Assembly (NCBI GenBank): GCA_003141555.1
Contig: PLMN01000022.1
Coordinates: forward strand, 1 to 53,212
Source of the DNA: Candidatus Aminicenantota bacterium
Lineage (GTDB): Bacteria; Acidobacteriota; Aminicenantia; Aminicenantales; UBA4085
Length of the DNA: 53,212 nucleotides
Reading direction: 5' to 3'
Below are positions 28,680 through 35,868 of this stretch, in pieces. A model generated the notes under the pieces. The model was not told where the DNA came from, did no database searches, and saw nothing but the letters and a program-made list of their open reading frames with translations. Position 1 is the first letter of the stretch, and the number at the start of each line of letters is the position of its first letter. The position numbers were made by a program, and so were the translations under genes.

Positions 28680-28745
28680 GGTGACAGTAACCTGATTTCC
28701 GTATTTCGTTGAGCCCTGAAATACGGAAATCAGGTATCTGACACC
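28680..28745. repeat. REP-like hairpin, RAYT-associated repeat family
   Basis: A perfect 17-bp inverted repeat, CCTGATTTCCGTATTTC (28691-28707) and its reverse complement (28718-28734), with a 10-nt loop. The arms extend to 28 bp with three mismatches, giving termini GGTGACAG and CTGACACC. Directly after it, GAATTAGGTATTG (28746-28758) is identical to part of the repeat beside the RAYT gene at 35846-35858. A further inverted pair, TGTCCC and GGGACA, lies at 28798-28815. No protein-coding capacity. Confidence 0.7.
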
Positions 28746-28852
28746 GAATTAGGTATTGCCTTGCCTGTCACCTTAACAGGATGTTATTTGGAGGGGCTGT
28801 CCCCCCTGAGGGACATTTCCCGCCGAGCTCCGCCATTATCCCCAAGTAATTG

Positions 28853-28881
28853 TTGGCATGAGATTTGCATGCGCTTATAAT
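28853..28881 (+). promoter_or_regulatory. Sigma70-type promoter of the FecR-domain gene
   Basis: TTGGCA (28853-28858), a 17-bp spacer and a perfect TATAAT (28876-28881). Transcription should start near 28888, about 19 nt before the ATG at 28907, which has AGGAG at 28895-28899. Confidence 0.75.
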
Positions 28882-28906
28882 GGCATTGGCGAGAAGGAGC
28901 AAGGCC

Positions 28907-30985
28907 ATGAAAAGGAGGGGATGGTTGATCGGGCTTTTCGTGGGGCTGGCCGCCTGCTTCGCCGGGGCATCGGCCGCCGCCGACAATTACCGGCTGATCA
29001 ACGGGACGACGGATTTCTATTACGGCCATGTCAGCCTCGTGGACATCAAGAACGACGGCAAGGACCCCGTGGTCCTTCGCGAAGGCGCGACCACGGCTGA
29101 GCCCGCCACGCTGAATCTGCCCCTGGGGCCCGGCGATACGATCATGACCACCGGAGAGCGCCGGCTGGAGATCCAATTCGACAACGGGACGATCCTCCGC
29201 CTTGACGTGAGCTCCGAGCTGAAGATCGAAACCCTCATGGCCCAGAGCCTGAGCGAAAGGACCAAGGTCTCGAACCTCGTCCTGCGCGCGGGGCGGGTCT
29301 ATGCCATGTACAAGCAATACAGCTCCAAGGAAATGTTCCAGATCGTCACCTCCAACGCGGCGGTCAAGCTGGCCCACAATACCGTGGCCACGGTCGGAAC
29401 GCTCGTCGGCTGGACGGAGCTGCAGGTCGCCTACGGCCGGGCCGACGTCCTCTATGGGCCGAATCCCGACGACCTGATCGAAAAGAGCGTCTACAAGAAC
29501 GAGAAGATGAAGATCAGCCCGGCTCAAGCCGCGGAATTCGGGACGGCCGATACGGGCTCGGAATTCGACGTCTGGAACCTTGACATCAACAAGCATTTCG
29601 ACGAGCTACACAAGAGGAAGACGATGATCCCCAAGCCGGTGCAGAGGCTCAACGCCGCGGTCTTCTATTTCGCCCAGCAATACGGCAACCTCTACGGCGA
29701 GTGGATCTACGACGACTACTTCGGCTACGTCTGGCGCCCGTTCACGAACGACATGCGCTATCCGGACGGAGGCTGGTCGCCCTATTACGTCGGCCGCTGG
29801 TCGGAATACAACGGCCAGATGTTCTGGGTGGGGGAAGAGCCCTGGGGCTGGATCCCGTACCACCTCGGCGTCTGGCACTGGGATGCGAAACGGGGCTGGT
29901 ACTGGCTCCCCGGCTCGGCTTTCGCTCCAGCCTGGGTGGACTGGGTGTTCTTCGGCGGCGCGTACTTCGGCTGGCGGCCCTGGTCGATGTGGGATTGGGG
30001 CTTCTTCGGCGACCCCAATTTTAGCTATTTCAGCGTGCCTTGGAGCGCGGCTTATGGCGACTATTTCGGCGGGTGGTTCTCTGGTTGGAGCGGCTACTGG
30101 GGATGGCGCTATCCGTGGCTCTACGATAGAACTTTTTATACTCCCCGTATGACCGGGGAGTACTCGATGTCCGGCGGCTCGTCCGTCCCGCCCCTGACCA
30201 AGGTTTCCAAAGGCCAGCTCCGGAGGCCGGGCGCGGCCCCGTTCACGATGCCCAAGGAGTTCGCCGGCGGCCTGAAATCGCTCCTCGCCGCGCTGAAGAA
30301 AGGCGACGCCGCCGCCGTCGGATCGTTCCAGGCGGTCGCGAAGCAGACCCTGGTCGTCGGCGCATCCGACCTCCATCTGGGCGGCCTGCACACCCGCGCG
30401 GTCCGTCTCGATCAGCTCATGGGAGCCGTGGGATCGCTCGGCGCCGATTCCCCGCAAAAGGCGATCATGAGCCTTCCGCCCCAGTCCGCTCAGAATTCCG
30501 CTTATAACGCCGGCCGGGCTTTCGAGCAGAACGCCCGGATTTCAATGCTCAAGAGCTTCGTCTCGGGTCGTGGTCCCGCATCCGTCGGGAATCCAGGGAC
30601 GGTGTCCGGGGGCCGCGCCCCGGCTCGGGCGACGAACGGCATCGCCCTGAGGGAAACTACCCGCGCCCGCGACTGGAACCCCGACATCAAGATCGGCATC
30701 AAGAACGGCTTGGAGATCGTTTATCTCAGCCAACGGAACGAAGTATATATTCCCCAGCTCCGCATCTCCTCTTCCATGGCGTCCAATCATCCCGTCCTGG
30801 CGGCGGACGGCCGCGCGCGTCTCGGATGGAATGACGCGTCCGGCGGCGGCAGCTATTCCTCCGGAGGATCTTATTCCGGCGGCTCTTCCTCGGGCGGCGG
30901 CACGGCCAGCGCTTCGGGCGGCGCTTCCTCGTCGGGGTCGTCCGGGGGATCCTCCTCGTCGGGCGGCGGCCACATCCGGAACTGA
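28907..30985 (+). CDS. Exported FecR-domain protein with Trp/Tyr-rich domain and Ser/Gly tail
   Basis: A 692-residue envelope protein of unknown role. A Sec signal peptide (about 1-25) precedes a FecR-like domain (about 70-165; LNLPLGPGDTIMTTGERRLE, FDNGTILRLD, VLRAGRVYAM). In this setting FecR domains are usually not sigma regulators but surface scaffolds. Residues 260-405 are extraordinarily rich in Trp, Tyr, Phe and Gly, with repeated units such as WIYDDYFGYVWRP, WSPYYVGRW and WGWIPYHLGVWHWD. This pattern resembles the DUF6600-type domain found behind FecR. The last ~45 residues are almost only Ser and Gly. The ATG at 28907 is set by its Shine-Dalgarno and promoter. The gene ends convergent to the M23 peptidase, 20 nt away. 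Confidence 0.75.
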   Translation: MKRRGWLIGLFVGLAACFAGASAAADNYRLINGTTDFYYGHVSLVDIKNDGKDPVVLREGATTAEPATLNLPLGPGDTIMTTGERRLEIQFDNGTILRLDVSSELKIETLMAQSLSERTKVSNLVLRAGRVYAMYKQYSSKEMFQIVTSNAAVKLAHNTVATVGTLVGWTELQVAYGRADVLYGPNPDDLIEKSVYKNEKMKISPAQAAEFGTADTGSEFDVWNLDINKHFDELHKRKTMIPKPVQRLNAAVFYFAQQYGNLYGEWIYDDYFGYVWRPFTNDMRYPDGGWSPYYVGRWSEYNGQMFWVGEEPWGWIPYHLGVWHWDAKRGWYWLPGSAFAPAWVDWVFFGGAYFGWRPWSMWDWGFFGDPNFSYFSVPWSAAYGDYFGGWFSGWSGYWGWRYPWLYDRTFYTPRMTGEYSMSGGSSVPPLTKVSKGQLRRPGAAPFTMPKEFAGGLKSLLAALKKGDAAAVGSFQAVAKQTLVVGASDLHLGGLHTRAVRLDQLMGAVGSLGADSPQKAIMSLPPQSAQNSAYNAGRAFEQNARISMLKSFVSGRGPASVGNPGTVSGGRAPARATNGIALRETTRARDWNPDIKIGIKNGLEIVYLSQRNEVYIPQLRISSSMASNHPVLAADGRARLGWNDASGGGSYSSGGSYSGGSSSGGGTASASGGASSSGSSGGSSSSGGGHIRN

Positions 30986-30988
30986 GCT

Positions 30989-31002
30989 CCGGCGCAAGCC
31001 GG
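30989..31002. terminator. Short GCAA-loop hairpin between convergent genes
   Basis: CCGGC (30989-30993), GCAA, GCCGG (30998-31002) lies in the 20-nt gap between the convergent FecR-type and M23 genes. The stem is short and lacks a T-run, so it is at best a weak shared 3'-end structure. Confidence 0.25.
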
Positions 31003-31005
31003 GCG

Positions 31006-32343
31006 TCAGTGGACGACCGCGCCTAGCACGAGCGACGGCGCGTCCAACAGCACGTCGCACCATTTCGCCTGTCGGTCGAACTCAGCCTTGAACTCGGGCC
31101 GGAGGGGCGAAACCGGGGCGAATTTCGCGGCGAGAGGATTGACGAAGATCCCGCCCTGCTTGATCCGGTAGTCCAGGTGCGGGCCCGTCGCTTCCCCCGT
31201 GGAGCCGACCAACCCGATGACCTTTCCCCCCTCCACGCGCTCTCCGGGGGCGACGAGGATCCGGCTCAGGTGGAGATACATGGTCTCGTAGTTGTTCTTG
31301 TGGCGGAGATGGATCATGTTCCCCGCGCCGCCGTTCGGGCCGGCCGACAGGACGACGCCGTCCGCCGTGGCGTGGACGGGCGTTCCCTCCCGCGCGCCGA
31401 GGTCGATGCCCAGGTGGGCCGTATAGACCTTGAGAATCGGGTGGAAGCGGCTGTAGCTGAACCCGGACGTGACGGCGGCGTAGGGGATCGGCGACCGCAG
31501 GAATTCCTTGCGGACGGACTTGGCCTCCCGGTCGAAATAATCGGCCTTCCGCGTGTCCGGATATTCGAACCGGTAGGCCTGGAACGCCCGCCCTCGGTTG
31601 ACGAACTCGGCGGCGAGGACGTCGCCGTAGCCCGCGAACTTTCCCTCCAGGTACCTCTTCTCGTAGACCATCCGGAACGTGTCGCCCCGCCGGAGCTCGG
31701 TGTAGAAATCGATGTCCCAGGCGAAGAGGTCGGTCATGGTCAGGGCCAGGACGTCGGTCTCGCCGCGCTTGGCGAAGGCGCTGATCACATTGTCCTCGAC
31801 CGTGCCCCAGATGAACTCCGTCCGGACCTCGAAGGGATAAGGCTTGGCCTCGGCCTTGAAGCCCGCGCCGTCCCGGGTGATCACGAGGTAGCGGAGCTCG
31901 TCCAGGTCGTATTCGATCGAGCGGAGCACGCCTTCGGAATCCGAGATGAACCGGAGGCGGCGTCCGGCGATGATCATGTTCAAATTGAAGACGGGCTTGA
32001 CGTCGGCCTTCAGCCGCTCGATCTCGGCCCCGGAGAAGCCCTGCTCTCCCAAAATCCGGGAGAGCGTTCGTCCCTTGGCGATGATCTCCTCGCGGATCCG
32101 GAAGGCGGGCGCCGGGGCGATCACGGGCTCGGGCCGCGATACCGCAAGGGATGCCGGCGGTAGCCTCCTCGGGCCGGCAAGGGAAAGGATCAAGGCTATG
32201 ACTCCTGCCAGGAGAGCCAGGGCGCCGGCCGCGGCCAGGGTGATTTGCCGCTTGTCGAACCGGGCTTTTCCCTTCCGGGGCCTCCTCGGCGGCGGAGGGG
32301 GAGGCGGCGGAGGATCGAAATTCAACTCGTGCTGGACGCTCAT
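31006..32343 (-). CDS. Membrane-anchored M23 family metallopeptidase
   Basis: Predicted periplasmic peptidoglycan endopeptidase or divisome-associated LytM factor. A cytoplasmic tail with nine consecutive prolines (11-19) and many basic residues precedes one membrane anchor (about 34-56). An OapA/LysM-like segment follows (about 80-135, GRTLSRILGEQGFS), then a middle domain and a C-terminal M23 domain (about 290-405). The zinc motif HLGID (H310, D314) is intact. The second motif, normally HLHF with both histidines functional, reads HLDYR (H389, D391), so the third zinc ligand is Asp. Similar H-to-D variants occur in M23 relatives, and activity is uncertain. It is the last gene of a three-gene unit with the membrane protein and cyclophilin. 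Confidence 0.85.
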   Translation of the reverse strand: MSVQHELNFDPPPPPPPPPRRPRKGKARFDKRQITLAAAGALALLAGVIALILSLAGPRRLPPASLAVSRPEPVIAPAPAFRIREEIIAKGRTLSRILGEQGFSGAEIERLKADVKPVFNLNMIIAGRRLRFISDSEGVLRSIEYDLDELRYLVITRDGAGFKAEAKPYPFEVRTEFIWGTVEDNVISAFAKRGETDVLALTMTDLFAWDIDFYTELRRGDTFRMVYEKRYLEGKFAGYGDVLAAEFVNRGRAFQAYRFEYPDTRKADYFDREAKSVRKEFLRSPIPYAAVTSGFSYSRFHPILKVYTAHLGIDLGAREGTPVHATADGVVLSAGPNGGAGNMIHLRHKNNYETMYLHLSRILVAPGERVEGGKVIGLVGSTGEATGPHLDYRIKQGGIFVNPLAAKFAPVSPLRPEFKAEFDRQAKWCDVLLDAPSLVLGAVVH

Positions 32344-32372
32344 TTCAAGGCCGGCGGAAGCTTCTCATAAAA

Positions 32373-32630
32373 TCAGGACCTCCTGTCGGGGGGTAAGGAT
32401 TTCGGGGAGCGCTTGCGTCGGATCTCCTTGACAACGGCCTTGTGGAGGACGAGGGCATAATAGAGGACCAGGCCGGCCATGACGACCGCGAAGCGGCTGG
32501 TATTGCCCTGGACGAGGGCGATGAGGCCGTAGATGAAGACCGCCATCAGGGCCAGGACATGGACGACGGCGAAGATCGTGTCGCCGAGCTTCGCCGGAGG
32601 TCCGGCCGCGGGCGTCGGAGAGCTGGACAT
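32373..32630 (-). CDS. Small two-helix membrane protein of unknown function
   Basis: An 85-residue protein I do not recognise. A Pro/Ala-rich start is followed by two hydrophobic segments (about 17-41 and 46-65) and a strongly basic C-terminus (KEIRRKRSPK), so both ends are probably cytoplasmic. It lies 22 nt after the cyclophilin gene and 29 nt before the M23 peptidase gene on the same strand. Cotranscription and an envelope-related role are likely. Confidence 0.6.
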   Translation of the reverse strand: MSSSPTPAAGPPAKLGDTIFAVVHVLALMAVFIYGLIALVQGNTSRFAVVMAGLVLYYALVLHKAVVKEIRRKRSPKSLPPDRRS

Positions 32631-32653
32631 CGGCGGCGCGTCCGGGGCGGAGG

Positions 32654-33217
32654 CTATTTCACGTCCGCGCGGCGGATGGACTGGATGAGGACCGGCTGGC
32701 GGGGCGCGTCCTCGTAGCCCTTGACGACACCCGTCGGCACCGCGGCGATCGCGTCCACCACGTCCATGCCCTGGGTCACGTGGCCGAAAACCGCGTATTT
32801 GAGCGGATCCAGGCTCGCGTTGTCCGCATGGTTGATGTAGAACTGGCAGGTAGCGCTGTTGAGGTCCTCGCCCCGGGCCATGGCGATCGAGCCCCGGACG
32901 TTGCGCAGGCCGTTGCCGGCTTCGTTCTTGATCGGGGGCTTTTCCTTCTTTTCCTTGTAGTCGGGCGTCAGCCCGCCGCCCTGGATCATGAATCCCTTGA
33001 TGATGCGGTGGAAGATCGTCCCGTCGTAGAACTTCTCATCGACATAAGACAGGAAGTTCTTCACCGAAACGGGTGAGCGGGCCGCATCGAGCTCGACCGT
33101 GATGTCGCCTTTGCTGGTCTTGATGACGACAACGGGATTCGTCTGGGCCGCGGCGGCCGCGACGAGGCCGAACGCCAAGGCCAGGCTCAGGGCCGGGAAT
33201 ATCAGGTTGCGCAGCAT
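32654..33217 (-). CDS. Exported cyclophilin-type peptidyl-prolyl isomerase
   Basis: Periplasmic proline isomerase that helps fold exported proteins. The 187-residue protein has a Sec signal peptide ending near AAAAQ (about residue 25). A bacterial-type cyclophilin domain follows with VVIKTSKGDITVEL, YDGTIFHRIIKGFMIQGG (catalytic Arg of FHR), GSIAMAR, NSATCQFYINH and KYAVFGHVTQGMDVVDAI. The ATG has AAGGAGG just upstream. It is the first gene of the unit that continues into a small membrane protein and an M23 peptidase. Confidence 0.93.
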   Translation of the reverse strand: MLRNLIFPALSLALAFGLVAAAAAQTNPVVVIKTSKGDITVELDAARSPVSVKNFLSYVDEKFYDGTIFHRIIKGFMIQGGGLTPDYKEKKEKPPIKNEAGNGLRNVRGSIAMARGEDLNSATCQFYINHADNASLDPLKYAVFGHVTQGMDVVDAIAAVPTGVVKGYEDAPRQPVLIQSIRRADVK

Positions 33218-33258
33218 GGAGGCCTCCTTGAGCGGGCCGCGCGGCGGCCCGAAGTCCG

Positions 33259-33287
33259 ACGATAGCAGAATCCGGAGGCCAAATCAA
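33259..33287 (-). promoter_or_regulatory. Candidate promoter for the cyclophilin unit
   Basis: On the minus strand TTGATT (33282-33287) and TATCGT (33259-33264) are 17 bp apart, each matching consensus at four positions. Predicted start near 33252, about 35 nt before the gene. Confidence 0.4.
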
Positions 33288-33391
33288 ATTTGACGAAAGA
33301 GAGAAAGGGGCGTTCCCTCCCGGGGCGCTTGATTTTCCCCGGAGACATGTAATACAACGGGTTCCTGATATTTTTTCTGAGGAGGCTCCCC

Positions 33392-34939
33392 ATGAAACGC
33401 CTTGCCCCCCGCGCTCTCATTTGCGTTCTTGTCCTCGCGGTCTGTGTCCCAGTCTTCGCCGCCCAGAACGCGGCCCGGCCGGCGCCGCCCGCGGCGACCG
33501 ACGAGCAGAAGCTCCTGGAGGCCATGCATCTCATCACCGACGCCAAGCTCTATGACTACGTCAAGGAGCTGTGCGCCGAGAAATACTCCGGCCGGCTCAC
33601 CGGCACGCCCGAATTCAACGCCGCCGCCGACTGGGTGGCGTCGCTCCTGAAATCGTGGGGCGTCCGGCCGGGGGGAGACAAGGGAACCTATCTCCAGGCC
33701 TTCCCCAATCCCTATTCACTGGTGTTCAAGGGCGGCCTGCTGTCGATAAACATCCCCGTGGGCACGGATGTCATCAAGAAGAGCTACGCCTACGAGGATG
33801 AGTTCATCCCCGGCGGAACGACGGCCGGAGGAGAAGTGACGGCCGAGGTCATTTTCGTCGGGTACGGCGTCACGGCCCCCGAGCTGGGCTACGACGACTA
33901 CCAGGGCGTGGACGTGAAAGGCAAAATTGTCCTCATGGACCCCGAGGTGCCGATGCGGGCGAGCGACGCGTCCGACGTCTTCAAGAAATGGCGCCCCTAT
34001 TCTTTTCATCAATACAAGCTCGAGAACGCCGTCGCCCACGGGGCGAAGGCGATGATTTACAATTACGGACCGATCGGCAACCCCAACAATTCCTACCGCG
34101 AGGGCTTCATCTACCATCACGTCGGCGCGGCGGTCGTCGCCGACGTCTTCGCCGGGACGGGAAGGACCTACGATGATACCGTGGCCAAGATCCGCAAGGA
34201 CCTCAAGCCGCAGTCGTTCGCCACGGGCAAGATCATGACCGTCAAGAACGTCGCGGAACGCCATCCCGAGGGGATCGGGTACAATGTCGTGGGCTTCATC
34301 CCGGGCTCCGACCCCAAGCTCAAGGACGAAGTCGTGATCTTCGGCGGCCACCTCGACCACCTCGGTCGCCTGTGGGAGATGATGCCGGGGGCCAACGACA
34401 ACGCCACGGCCGTGTCCGTCGGCCTGGGGGTCGCGGAAGCCATGGCCAAGTGCGCGATCAAGCCCAGGAGGTCCGTCCTGTTCCTCTTCTTCGGCAGCGA
34501 GGAGCAGGGTGTGGCGGGCTCGGACTTCTATTGCGAGCATCCGGTCTTCCCCCTCGATAAGACCCTGGTCTTCATCAACATGGAAGGGCCCGGCATCGGT
34601 GACCGTATCCACGCCTCGGGGGCCGTGACGTATCCTGCATTCTGGGCGTTCATCGAGAAGGCCAACCAGAAGTATGTCCATCGTCCGCTCTCGGGCGGGC
34701 CGGCTTCCTATCCCGGCCGTCCACGCGAGGATTCGGCCCGCTTCTTCTGGAAAGGCGTCCCGTCGCTGACGTTCGGCGCCTCGGGCAAACCCCTGCCGTA
34801 TTCGACGTACCACCTTCCCAAGGACCGCCCGGAGCTGGTGACGCCCGAGATCATGACCGATACGGCCCGGCTCTTCTTCACGGCCGTGATGGACATCTGC
34901 GCCCAGGACGGGCCGCTGAGCTTCCGCCCGAAGAAATAG
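33392..34939 (+). CDS. Exported M28 family zinc aminopeptidase with PA-type insert
   Basis: A 515-residue secreted or periplasmic peptidase. A Sec signal peptide (about 1-24) is followed by a region containing a protease-associated-like insert (about 145-265, including EVIFVGYGVTAPELGYDDY and GKIVLMD). The M28 catalytic domain (about 295-505) has the metal and catalytic motifs GGHLDHLG, GANDNATAV and GSEEQG, and a late His in YHLPKD. The fourth ligand, normally an Asp in an N-x-D context, appears as Glu in INMEGPG. Such proteins release N-terminal amino acids from scavenged peptides. A good GGAGG sits before the ATG. Its TAG stop is the first base of the RAYT-associated repeat, so that element inserted at or near the gene's very end. 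Confidence 0.88.
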   Translation: MKRLAPRALICVLVLAVCVPVFAAQNAARPAPPAATDEQKLLEAMHLITDAKLYDYVKELCAEKYSGRLTGTPEFNAAADWVASLLKSWGVRPGGDKGTYLQAFPNPYSLVFKGGLLSINIPVGTDVIKKSYAYEDEFIPGGTTAGGEVTAEVIFVGYGVTAPELGYDDYQGVDVKGKIVLMDPEVPMRASDASDVFKKWRPYSFHQYKLENAVAHGAKAMIYNYGPIGNPNNSYREGFIYHHVGAAVVADVFAGTGRTYDDTVAKIRKDLKPQSFATGKIMTVKNVAERHPEGIGYNVVGFIPGSDPKLKDEVVIFGGHLDHLGRLWEMMPGANDNATAVSVGLGVAEAMAKCAIKPRRSVLFLFFGSEEQGVAGSDFYCEHPVFPLDKTLVFINMEGPGIGDRIHASGAVTYPAFWAFIEKANQKYVHRPLSGGPASYPGRPREDSARFFWKGVPSLTFGASGKPLPYSTYHLPKDRPELVTPEIMTDTARLFFTAVMDICAQDGPLSFRPKK

Positions 34940-35030
34940 GAGACACAATACCTATTTCCCTATTTCTGTTCCTGCGTTAACGGCAGCTGAGCGGCTGGCA
35001 ATTGGGAGACACAATACCTATTTCCCTTTT
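34939..35030 (+). repeat. Left direct repeats of the RAYT unit
   Basis: Two direct copies sharing the 22-nt core that starts GGAGACACAATACC lie at 34939-34966 and 35005-35030, 66 bp apart. The first copy contains the stop region of the M28 peptidase and the last codons of the RAYT gene on the other strand, so the transposase C-terminus is encoded partly by its own repeat. Confidence 0.75.
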
Positions 35031-35676
35031 TCCTTCCCCGTGGTCGGGGTAGAATCCTGCGGTCGGTTAGAGATTCCAGCTTACGGAGGAAATCATCACT
35101 CCCGAGGGGCCGTCCGGTCTTTTCGTGCAGCTCGATCTCGTCTATGAAGTCCCGGTCATCTTGTTCTGCTAGATAAGATTGCCAATCTTCAATTTGTAGG
35201 ATATTCCGGTTTGGCGCGATCAAAGCATCGTCACTTCCTTGAATGTGAGCCCGAGCGCTCGACCAAGGAAAATCCCAAGGCGTCTTGGTGATTCCCGCCC
35301 TGACCGGATTCCTCTCCACGTAGCGGACAGCCGCGTAATAGTGAGCTTCGTCGAGCGGAAAGGATATGAACCTGCCTTGCCATAGATATCCTTTCCAATC
35401 TTCGCGGGTATTAATGATGTTCGTGTATATTCTGTGTGCCTCGCCGATTCCTTTTGCGAGACTTGATTTTTCTTTGGGGACGCCGATTAAATGGACGTGA
35501 TTATCCATGAGGCAATAAGCATGGAAAGTGATCCCCGCGCGATCCCCTTGTCGCTTGATGAGCTTCAGATATAGCGCTCGATCTTCATCGTTGAAAAAGA
35601 CTCTTTGCCGTCGATTCCCTCGTTGAATGATATGATGCGGGCAACCAGGGACGATGAGACGGGCGAACTTTGGCAT
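34960..35676 (-). CDS. REP-associated tyrosine transposase (Y1/IS200-like HUH family)
   Basis: A 238-residue single-strand-specific HUH nuclease of the Y1 transposase family. The N-terminal PKFARLIVPGCPHHIIQRGN is the RAYT start signature. The metal-binding HUH motif is H60-V-H62 in CLMDNHVHLIG. The catalytic Tyr lies in the helix HYYAAVRYVERNPVRAG (113-130). These enzymes act on REP palindromes, and the cognate repeats flank this gene. It appears intact. Its last codons run into the left repeat. It could also act on the related repeats near 28.7 kb and possibly 47.8 kb. Confidence 0.92.
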   Translation of the reverse strand: MPKFARLIVPGCPHHIIQRGNRRQRVFFNDEDRALYLKLIKRQGDRAGITFHAYCLMDNHVHLIGVPKEKSSLAKGIGEAHRIYTNIINTREDWKGYLWQGRFISFPLDEAHYYAAVRYVERNPVRAGITKTPWDFPWSSARAHIQGSDDALIAPNRNILQIEDWQSYLAEQDDRDFIDEIELHEKTGRPLGSDDFLRKLESLTDRRILPRPRGRKKGNRYCVSQLPAAQLPLTQEQK

Positions 35677-35779
35677 ACGACTAGAACCCAGCGGTCCGGT
35701 TTCTCATTCCAAAGCATAGAACGCTCAGCGCACAAGGGTTATTCTCACCAAGGGGAATAAAAAGTGCCGCAATCTAATT

Positions 35780-35865
35780 GGAGACACAATACCTAATTCC
35801 CTATTTACGCCAATTTCCGCGAGCATTAGCGTCAGAAGAAATAGGGAATTAGGTATTGTGTCTCC
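35780..35865. repeat. Perfect 27-bp inverted repeat at the right end of the RAYT unit
   Basis: The 27-bp arm 35780-35806 (starting GGAGACACAATACC) is an exact reverse complement of 35839-35865. An inner pair ACGC (35807-35810) and GCGT (35829-35832) can extend the stem. This is the kind of hairpin a RAYT protein recognises. It ends 3 nt before the GTPase stop codon. Confidence 0.8.
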
Positions 35866-35868
35866 ATT

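Larger units (their letters stand above)
34939..35865. mobile_element. RAYT unit with flanking REP-like repeats
   Basis: A compact unit between two convergent genes: two direct copies of a repeat beginning GGAGACACAATACCTATTTC at the left (34939-34966, 35005-35030), the RAYT gene, and a perfect 27-bp inverted pair of the same repeat at the right (35780-35806 and 35839-35865). It fills the gap between the M28 peptidase stop at 34939 and the GTPase stop at 35869 almost to the base. The base composition is AT-rich compared with its neighbours. The design is that of a REP-associated tyrosine transposase with its cognate palindromes. Confidence 0.75.

Noticed and set aside
28680-28830. The repeat-rich interval considered as a CRISPR array.
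   Set aside because: The elements are palindromes of unlike length without regular spacers, and no cas genes are present; they fit REP-type repeats.
32275-32320. The run of proline codons in the M23 gene as a possible assembly artefact or slippage site.
   Set aside because: The frame continues into a convincing membrane anchor and peptidase domain; proline-rich cytoplasmic tails are common in such proteins.
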